A program made the translations under genes and the position numbers. Positions 51,002-64,000 of a stretch of 64,000 nucleotides of DNA are shown one piece after another. The notes beneath the pieces are model-generated. The model was not told where the DNA came from. It was given only the letters and a program-made list of their open reading frames with translations, and made no database searches. The first letter of the stretch is position 1. Each line of letters starts with the position of its first letter. The stretch spans positions 238,205 to 302,204 of the forward strand of contig NZ_JACHJK010000013.1 in the NCBI RefSeq assembly GCF_014203595.1, read 5' to 3'. Source of the stretch: Streptomyces echinatus. GTDB taxonomy: Bacteria > Actinomycetota > Actinomycetes > Streptomycetales > Streptomycetaceae.

Positions 51002-52113
51002 CGTCCGGTCGGCTCGCCGCCGCGGCGGTACTGGAGGAGTTCGGGAAGCCGGTCACGATCCGCGACCTGCCCGTGCCCGAACCGGAGCAGGGCGAGATCC
51101 TCGTCGACGTCACCTACGGCGGTATCTGCGGGACCGATCTGCATCTGCAGCAGGGGCACCTGCCGATTCCCACCCCGCTGACCCTCGGTCACGAGGGCCT
51201 CGGCACCGTGCGCACCCTCGGGTCCGGCGCGGTCCGCGACGCGCTCGGGACCGAACTGCGGCCCGGTGACACGGTGATGTGGGCCTCGTCCATCGCCTGT
51301 GGCCGGTGCGTGCCCTGCCGGCAGCACCGCGAGCCCACCTTGTGCGAGGCGCGCCGGACCTACGGCGTCAACCGGCCGCTCACCGAGGGCTCCGGACTCG
51401 CGGGCGCCTGGGCCGAGGCGATCCTCCTCCATCCCGGGGCGGTCGTCGTCAAGCTCGGCGAGGGCGTCGACGAACTGGCCGCCATGTCGCTGGCCTGCGC
51501 GGGTCCGACCCTGGTGCACGCCCTGTACGAGCGGCGCCCCGTGCGGGTCGGGGAAACCGTGATCGTCCAGGGCAGCGGGCCGGTCGGCCTGGCGGCCGCG
51601 GCCCTGGCCCAGCTGGCGGGCGCGGAGAAGGTCATCCTGATCGGCGGCCCGCGCCCGCGGCTGGACCTGGCCGCGAAGTGCGGCATCGGCGACCACCACA
51701 TCGACATCGTGACCGGCGCGGACCCGGAGCGGGCCCTCGACGAGGCCCGCGCGCTGACCCCCTCGGGCGCCGGCGCGGACCTCGTCATCGAGTGCGCGGG
51801 CGTTCCCGCGGCGGTCGCCCAGGGCCTGACGCTGGCCCGGCGGGGCGGCTCGTACCTCGTCGTGGGCCAGTACACCGACAGCGGCGACACCCTGCTCAAC
51901 CCCCACCAGATCGTCCACCGGCAACTCGACATCCGCGGCTCCTGGGCCTTCAGCGGTGCCCACCTCGTCGAGTACGTGCGGCTGCTTCCCGCCCTGTGCG
52001 GCCGGTTCGACCTGCGGAGCCTGGTGGTCCCCTTCCCGCTGGCGGACGTCCGGGAAGCCATGGAGGCCGTCGCGGACGGCACGGTCGTCAAGGCCGTCCT
52101 CCAGACGTCCTGA
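50998..52113 (+). CDS. Zinc-dependent medium-chain alcohol dehydrogenase
   Basis: A 371-aa MDR enzyme. The catalytic zinc ligands are C44 in GGICGTDLH and His in LGHEGLG. The structural zinc lobe has four Cys (CGRCVPCRQHREPTLC, from C101). The NAD(P) loop is VQGSGPVGLAAAALAQ. It oxidises an alcohol or reduces a carbonyl, perhaps on the product of the neighbouring hydroxylase. GTG 50998 overlaps the PhyH stop, showing coupling. Confidence 0.9.
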   Translation: MTSGRLAAAAVLEEFGKPVTIRDLPVPEPEQGEILVDVTYGGICGTDLHLQQGHLPIPTPLTLGHEGLGTVRTLGSGAVRDALGTELRPGDTVMWASSIACGRCVPCRQHREPTLCEARRTYGVNRPLTEGSGLAGAWAEAILLHPGAVVVKLGEGVDELAAMSLACAGPTLVHALYERRPVRVGETVIVQGSGPVGLAAAALAQLAGAEKVILIGGPRPRLDLAAKCGIGDHHIDIVTGADPERALDEARALTPSGAGADLVIECAGVPAAVAQGLTLARRGGSYLVVGQYTDSGDTLLNPHQIVHRQLDIRGSWAFSGAHLVEYVRLLPALCGRFDLRSLVVPFPLADVREAMEAVADGTVVKAVLQTS

Positions 52114-52176
52114 GGCCCTTCCCCGCCACCGACCGCCCGCCACGTGCGCGCCCGCGCACGGCCCGAGGAGCGAGAC

Positions 52177-53427
52177 ATGCACGGCACTCCATCCGCGGAC
52201 ACCGAACTCTTCGGTGACGCCTACATGCAGGACCCGTACAGCGTGTACGCCCGGCTGCGCGCGGCCGGACCGGCACACCGGGCGACGACCCCCAACGGCC
52301 TCCCCGTCTGGGTCGTCACGGACTACGACGAGGTCCGCGCGGCCCTCACCGACGAGCGTCTGTCCAAGGACGCGGACCGCATGAGGGCCCTCGCGGAACG
52401 CAAGCTGGCCTCCGTGAAGGGCCCCTCGTCGGCGCCGGAGACGCTGGCGGCCAACATGCTCAACTCCGATCCACCGGACCACACCCGGCTCCGCAAGCTG
52501 GTGGTCAAGGCGTTCACCACCCGTCGTGTCGAACAGCTGCGGTCACGCATCGCCGGTATCGCCGACGAACTGCTCGACGGGCTGGAGACGCTCGGGAAGG
52601 ACGGCGAACCCGTCGACCTCGTCGACGACTTCACCTTCCCCCTGCCGATCGCGGTCATCTGCGAGCTGCTCGGCATTCCCCTCGCGGAGCGCGAGACCTT
52701 CCGCGAGTGGTCCAAGGCCCTGGTCGGCTCCGGCCCCCCGGAAGCCGCCCGGCACGCGTCCATGGCCATGGGCGGCTACCTCATGCAGGTCATCGCGGCC
52801 AAGCGCGCGCAGCCGGCGGACGACCTGCTGTCCGACCTCATCCAGGTCAGCGACGACGGCGACCGGCTGGACCGGCTGGAAGTCGTCTCCATGGTGATGC
52901 TGCTGCTGGTCGCCGGCCACGAGACCACGGTCAACCTCATCGGCAACGGGATCCTCGCCCTGCTCCGCCACGACGACCAGCGGGCGGCGCTGCGCGCGGA
53001 CCCGGGCCTGGCCCGTGGCGCGGTCGAGGAGCTGCTGCGCTACGACGGACCGGCTCCGATGGCCACGATGCGGTTCACCACCGCTGCGCTGGAGATCGGG
53101 AACGTCTCCGTACCGGCCGGGGAAATCGTCTTCCTCGGGCTGGCCGCGGCCAACCGCGACGGGCGGAGGTTCGACCGTCCCGACGAACTCGACATCACCC
53201 GGCCGGTCGGCGGACACCTCGGCTTCGGCTTCGGAATCCACCACTGCGTCGGCGCCCCGCTGGCCCGGCTCGAAGCGGAAATCGCCATCGGGAAGTTCTT
53301 GGAGCGCTTCCCCGAGGCTCGGCTCGCGGTCGAGCCGGACGCACTGAAATGGCGTTCCAGTGTGATCATGCGCGGCCTGGAGAAGCTGCCGGTCTTCTGC
53401 GCCGCACCGGACAACCCCACGACATGA
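52177..53427 (+). CDS. Cytochrome P450
   Basis: A 416-aa class I bacterial P450. The I-helix AGHETT lies at 246-251, the ExxR motif in EELLRY, and the heme loop GFGIHHCVGAPLARLE holds Cys360. The SDPPDHTRLRKLV segment is typical of CYP105/107-like enzymes. It would hydroxylate or epoxidise the acyl chain, a carrier-bound amino acid or the peptide. ATG 52177 follows GAGGAG. Ferredoxin partners are not in the window. Confidence 0.93.
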   Translation: MHGTPSADTELFGDAYMQDPYSVYARLRAAGPAHRATTPNGLPVWVVTDYDEVRAALTDERLSKDADRMRALAERKLASVKGPSSAPETLAANMLNSDPPDHTRLRKLVVKAFTTRRVEQLRSRIAGIADELLDGLETLGKDGEPVDLVDDFTFPLPIAVICELLGIPLAERETFREWSKALVGSGPPEAARHASMAMGGYLMQVIAAKRAQPADDLLSDLIQVSDDGDRLDRLEVVSMVMLLLVAGHETTVNLIGNGILALLRHDDQRAALRADPGLARGAVEELLRYDGPAPMATMRFTTAALEIGNVSVPAGEIVFLGLAAANRDGRRFDRPDELDITRPVGGHLGFGFGIHHCVGAPLARLEAEIAIGKFLERFPEARLAVEPDALKWRSSVIMRGLEKLPVFCAAPDNPTT

Positions 53428-53435
53428 GGACTGAA

Positions 53436-53696
53436 ATGGGAACTGACGACCTTCAGAACGACGCCAACTTCCTCAGGATCAAGAAGCTGGTGTGCGACCG
53501 GCTGGAGCTCGAGGAGGACGAGGTCACCACGACCAGCCTCTTCCATGAGCAGCACGGCGCCGACTCCCTGCAGAGCATCGAGATTCTCGCCGCACTGGAG
53601 TCGGAGTTCGACATAGAGATCGATCAGGCCAACCTCGCCCGCATGGTCAATCTCCAGGGCGTCTACGAGGTGGCCGCCGAAAAGCTGGGCTGGTGA
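53436..53696 (+). CDS. Acyl carrier protein
   Basis: An 86-aa discrete ACP. The phosphopantetheine Ser is in the GADSLQSIEI motif (~S43). A GAGG site 6 nt upstream favours ATG 53436; ATG 53424 overlaps the P450 stop. It probably carries the growing chain for the ketosynthase pair just downstream. Confidence 0.93.
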   Translation: MGTDDLQNDANFLRIKKLVCDRLELEEDEVTTTSLFHEQHGADSLQSIEILAALESEFDIEIDQANLARMVNLQGVYEVAAEKLGW

Positions 53697-53730
53697 CTCG
53701 TGGCCGCTATCACCAACGTGCAGGAGACGG

Positions 53731-55005
53731 ATGTCCATGGCTCCGCTTGACGTCGTACCGGGTGCCTCACCACGCCGAGTGGTGATCACCGGTCTGGGTG
53801 TTGTCTCGAGCATCGGCATCGGCGCCACGGAATTCGCCGCGTCGCTGCGCGCCGGCCGCAGTGGTGCCGGGCCGATCAGTCAGTTCGACACCGAGGGTTT
53901 CGCGCACTCCAACGGGTGCGAGGTCACCGGGTTCGAGCCCGAGCGCTGGATTTCCGGGCTGGATCCCGAAAGCCTGGGGCGTGCCACCCAGTTCTCGGTC
54001 GCGGCGGCCCGGATGGCCGTCACGGACGCCGGGTTGGCCGCCGCCGACCTCGACGGCCGGCGGGGCGTCGTCTCCGTCGGCACCACCGACGGCGAATCGC
54101 ACGACCTGGACCGTCTCGTGGCGGCGGAGCTGCGGGACGGTATCGAGAACCTGCCCGCGGAGATCGCCGGGCGCGTCAGCCCGATGCGGCTGTCCACGGC
54201 CATCGCGCAGGAACTCGGGCTCACCGACGTCGAGACGACGGTGATGGCCACCGCCTGCTCGGCGGGCAACTACGCGATCGGCAGCGGTTTCGACGCGGTC
54301 CGTTCCGGTGAGGCCGACTTCGCCCTGTGCGGTGGTGCCGACGCCATCTGCCGTAAGACTTTCACCGGTTTCTACCGGCTGGGCACCATAGCCCCGGACG
54401 TGTGCCGTCCCTTCGACAAGGACCGCAAGGGAATTCTCACCGGGGAGGGCGCCGGCGTACTCATGCTGGAGCCTCTGGAATCCGCGCTGGCCCGCGGCGC
54501 GCGTATCTACGCCGAGGTTCTGGGATACGGAATCAACTGCGACGCCTATCACCAGGTGGCGCCGCAGCAGGAAAGCGTGACGCGCTGCATGGAACTGGCC
54601 CTGAAAGACGCTGGCGTCGACCCGAGCCAGATCGATATGATCTCCGCACACGGGACCGGCACCAAAGCCAACGACATCACCGAGACCAGGGCCATCCGGG
54701 ATCTCTACGGAGAGAATCCGCCGCGCACGGTGTCGATGAAGTCGATGCTCGGTCACACCATGGGCGCGGCGAGCGCGCTGTCCGCCATCGGCTGCGCCCT
54801 GGCGATAACCGACGGATTCATTCCGCCCACCATCAACCATGTCACCACCGACCCGGAATGCCGGATCGACTGCGTTCCCAACGAGGCCGTCGAGGCGGAC
54901 CTCAGGATCGTCCAGAACAACGGCATGGCATTCGGCGGGAACAACGCCGTCGCCATTTTCGGCAAATACCAGGACGAGCACCGGGAAGGGATGAACTGGC
55001 AGTGA
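53731..55005 (+). CDS. Beta-ketoacyl-ACP synthase (KS-alpha, FabF-like)
   Basis: A 424-aa ketosynthase with the full triad: C176 in TACSAGNYAIG, H307 in SAHGTGTKANDITE and H342 in MLGHTMGAAS. It catalyses decarboxylative chain extension on the ACP. The next gene encodes its catalytically dead partner, giving a KS-CLF heterodimer as in type II PKS. The sequence resembles FabF and highly reducing type II KSs more than aromatic ones, as judged by eye. ATG 53731 follows GGAG. Confidence 0.94.
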   Translation: MSMAPLDVVPGASPRRVVITGLGVVSSIGIGATEFAASLRAGRSGAGPISQFDTEGFAHSNGCEVTGFEPERWISGLDPESLGRATQFSVAAARMAVTDAGLAAADLDGRRGVVSVGTTDGESHDLDRLVAAELRDGIENLPAEIAGRVSPMRLSTAIAQELGLTDVETTVMATACSAGNYAIGSGFDAVRSGEADFALCGGADAICRKTFTGFYRLGTIAPDVCRPFDKDRKGILTGEGAGVLMLEPLESALARGARIYAEVLGYGINCDAYHQVAPQQESVTRCMELALKDAGVDPSQIDMISAHGTGTKANDITETRAIRDLYGENPPRTVSMKSMLGHTMGAASALSAIGCALAITDGFIPPTINHVTTDPECRIDCVPNEAVEADLRIVQNNGMAFGGNNAVAIFGKYQDEHREGMNWQ

Positions 55006-56123
55006 CGACCCATGGCCTTTCCGGCGATCACCGCCTTGTCATCACACGATGGTCGGCCATTTCTCCCTTCGGACTGGGCAGGAGCGCCTTCCAGGAAGGC
55101 GTCCGCGCCGGCCGGAAGACGGTGACCGCCGTCGACACGGAGCAGTGGTCCGTCCCGGACGACCACGCCTGTCTGGTCCCGGACTTCTCCCCCCGCGCTC
55201 TGCTGGGCAAGAAGGGCACCCGGGACATGGACCGGGTGACGGGCCTGGCGGTCGGCGTGACGGCGCAGCTGCTGGCCGAGGGCGCCGCCGACGGCGCTTC
55301 CGTCCCCACCGGTGAGGGCACCGGCCTGGTGCTCGGCACGACGACCGGCAGTGCCGAGAGCATGATGGGCTACACCCGCACGTCGATGCAGAAGTCCAAG
55401 CCGTTCCTGGTCGACCCGGCGCTGATGCCGTACGCGGTGATGAACTGCGCGGCCGGGCAGTGCGCGATCTGGCACGGCCTCAAGGGGCCGAACGCCACGC
55501 TCGCCGGCGGCCAGTCCGCAGGGCTGCTCAGCCTCAACTACACGCGCCGGCTGCTGGCTTCGGGCCGGGCCGAGCGGATCCTGTGCGGCGCGGCCGAGGA
55601 GTTCTCCGCCGCGCGTTCCTGGATCGAACACCACCGTCGCGGCCGGACACCGGCCGACACGGTCCTCGGCGAGGGCAGTGCCATGTTCCTGGTCGAGACG
55701 GCGGGCAGGGACACGGCGGAGCGTCTGCCGCTCGCCGAGATCCTCGACGTGCGGTCCCGCCCGCACGCCCAGGGCGCCGTCCGGGAGGCGCTCGCCGCCT
55801 GTGTCGCGGACACGCTGCGGCGGACCGGCCTCGGCCCCGAGGACGTGTGGGCCGTCGTCCCCTCCGGTGTGCACGCCCAGTACGCGGAGCAGGAGGCCGA
55901 CGCGCTGCACGCGGTCGTGCGGGGCACGGACGCCCGATGGGTCGATGTGACCGGCCTGCTGGGTGACGCCGGTGCCGCCGGGGCGGCCTTCCAGATCGCC
56001 GCGGTCCTGAGCATCGCGGACGCCGACCCGGAAGCCGCCGGAAAACTCGCGCTGATCACCTCCGTCGACCGGGACGGCACCGTGGCCTGCGCACTGATCA
56101 GGACCGGGGGCGGCAGCCGATGA
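55002..56123 (+). CDS. Chain-length-factor-like ketosynthase (KS-beta)
   Basis: A 373-aa KS homologue in which the nucleophile is Gln (Q171 in LAGGQSAGLLSL), the hallmark of type II PKS chain length factors, and the HGTGT motif is lost (SGVHAQYAEQEADA). It is shorter than the KS and would set chain length as its heterodimer partner. Its GTG overlaps the KS stop (GTGA). Confidence 0.92.
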   Translation: MTTHGLSGDHRLVITRWSAISPFGLGRSAFQEGVRAGRKTVTAVDTEQWSVPDDHACLVPDFSPRALLGKKGTRDMDRVTGLAVGVTAQLLAEGAADGASVPTGEGTGLVLGTTTGSAESMMGYTRTSMQKSKPFLVDPALMPYAVMNCAAGQCAIWHGLKGPNATLAGGQSAGLLSLNYTRRLLASGRAERILCGAAEEFSAARSWIEHHRRGRTPADTVLGEGSAMFLVETAGRDTAERLPLAEILDVRSRPHAQGAVREALAACVADTLRRTGLGPEDVWAVVPSGVHAQYAEQEADALHAVVRGTDARWVDVTGLLGDAGAAGAAFQIAAVLSIADADPEAAGKLALITSVDRDGTVACALIRTGGGSR

Positions 56124-56893
56124 CCGACGACACCACGCACCGCACGACGGAACCGGCGGGCCGCCGCGTGGCCCTGGTGAGCGGTGGCTCCCGGGGCATC
56201 GGCCGGTCGGTGGTGCTGCGGCTGGCGCGGGACGGTTTCGACGTCAGCTTCTGCTACCGGTCGAACGCCGCCATGGCGGAGTCCCTCCAGAAGGAACTCG
56301 CCGGCCTTCCGGTACGGACGCTGGCCGCCCAGGTCGACGTCGCCGACGGGGAGGCCGTCCGCGCCTGGGTGGCCCGGACCGAGAAGGAACTGGGCCCCGT
56401 CGACGTCGTCGTCACATCGGCCGGCATCACCCGGGACAAACCGCTCATGCTCATGAGCGACGACGACTGGCACTCGGTGCTCGACACCAACCTCGACGGC
56501 AGCTACCACGTCAACCGAGCCGTGGTGGTGCCGATGATGAAGCGGAAGTCGGGCTCCGTCATCAATCTGTCGTCGGTCTCCGGCGTGTACGGCAATCCCA
56601 GCCAGGCGAACTACTCGGCGTCGAAGGCCGGGATCATCGGATTCACCAAGGCGCTGGCCAAAGAGGTCGGACGGTTCGGCATCCGGGCCAATGTGGTCGC
56701 CCCGGGGCTGATCGACACCGACATGACCGACGCCCTGAGCGACAAGGCCAGGGAAGAACTGCTCCGGGCCGTCCCGCTCCGCCGTTTCGGCCGTGCGGAG
56801 GAAGTCGCCGACCTGGTCTCCTACCTGGCTTCGGACGCCGCCGCATACATCACGGGCAGCGTGTTCGAGATCCACGGCGGAATCACCATCTGA
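56120..56893 (+). CDS. 3-oxoacyl-ACP reductase (FabG-like KR)
   Basis: A 257-aa SDR. The NADPH loop is SGGSRGIGR (~22-29), then NLSSVSG (catalytic Ser), YSASKAG (~Y164 and K168) and VAPGLIDTDMTD. It reduces the 3-keto group of the ACP-bound chain. It overlaps the CLF gene (ATGA). No dehydratase or enoyl reductase was found in the window, so full reduction needs a partner elsewhere. Confidence 0.94.
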   Translation: MTDDTTHRTTEPAGRRVALVSGGSRGIGRSVVLRLARDGFDVSFCYRSNAAMAESLQKELAGLPVRTLAAQVDVADGEAVRAWVARTEKELGPVDVVVTSAGITRDKPLMLMSDDDWHSVLDTNLDGSYHVNRAVVVPMMKRKSGSVINLSSVSGVYGNPSQANYSASKAGIIGFTKALAKEVGRFGIRANVVAPGLIDTDMTDALSDKAREELLRAVPLRRFGRAEEVADLVSYLASDAAAYITGSVFEIHGGITI

Positions 56894-56950
56894 CAGCGCG
56901 TTCCGCGCTGCTCAGGCCTATCAGCATTGCGTGAAGACGGGAGCTAGACG

Positions 56951-64000
<7,050 letters not shown>

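Overview
This window is chromosomal DNA from a high-GC actinomycete, almost certainly a Streptomyces. The evidence is the very high GC, strong third-position G/C bias, GTG and TTG starts, leaderless genes with TANNNT -10 boxes, and a familiar set of Streptomyces housekeeping genes (murC, msrB, zapE, chdC/cgoX, hemE, DUF3000, rnd). No rRNA, tRNA, CRISPR array, integrase or transposase was seen.

Region 1 (1-14.7 kb, all minus strand). A truncated osmoprotectant-type ABC ATPase and a GAF-PP2C phosphatase lie downstream of an unusual four-gene unit. In transcription order the unit encodes a small SLATT-like two-TM protein, a 1717-aa FtsK-like protein ending in a STAND/AAA-like ATPase, a 665-aa ATPase-metallophosphoesterase fusion, and a 1508-aa EssC-like protein (ubiquitin-like, FHA, TM, three FtsK-type ATPase domains). 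No ESX substrate or other ESX core gene is present. This is the best candidate for an undescribed system: a membrane-anchored, phosphopeptide-sensing ATPase machine with a phosphodiesterase and a two-TM effector-like protein.

Region 2 (14.8-46.3 kb) is mostly conserved chromosome. It holds msrB-murC, a RibD-like reductase, zapE, a carbonic anhydrase/SulP transporter pair, an SPFH protein, PPK2, an FAD-Rieske oxidoreductase and a lipoprotein polysaccharide deacetylase. It continues with an ABC exporter, a Pth2-like protein, a LysR remnant, an MNIO (DUF692)/DUF4142/TIGR04222 cluster, a secreted peptidase, chdC-cgoX, a DUF4349 lipoprotein, a CoA-disulfide-reductase-like enzyme, a rhomboid protease, hemE, DUF3000, a LuxR regulator and rnd.

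Region 3 (46.3-49.6 kb) starts with a 31-bp minisatellite, followed by a translationally coupled minus-strand operon encoding an XRE regulator, an ImmA/IrrE-like metallopeptidase and a MAB_1171c-like membrane protein. A non-coding stretch beyond it carries two GGTGCA-TGCACC inverted repeats, a sigma70-like promoter and a possible 16-aa peptide gene.

Region 4 (50.2-64 kb, plus strand, running off the right edge) is a hybrid type II PKS/NRPS biosynthetic cluster. It encodes a PhyH-family hydroxylase, a zinc alcohol dehydrogenase, a P450, an ACP, a ketosynthase with an intact Cys-His-His triad, a chain-length-factor-like partner with Gln in place of Cys, a ketoreductase, and a large NRPS (C-A-T-C-A-T-C...). 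The A-domain codes read by eye suggest Phe then Ser. The layout predicts an acyl chain made by the discrete PKS enzymes and passed to the first NRPS condensation domain, giving an N-acylated peptide. The NRPS contains a near-perfect 455-bp internal repeat spanning T and the start of C, a sign of recent module duplication or gene conversion.
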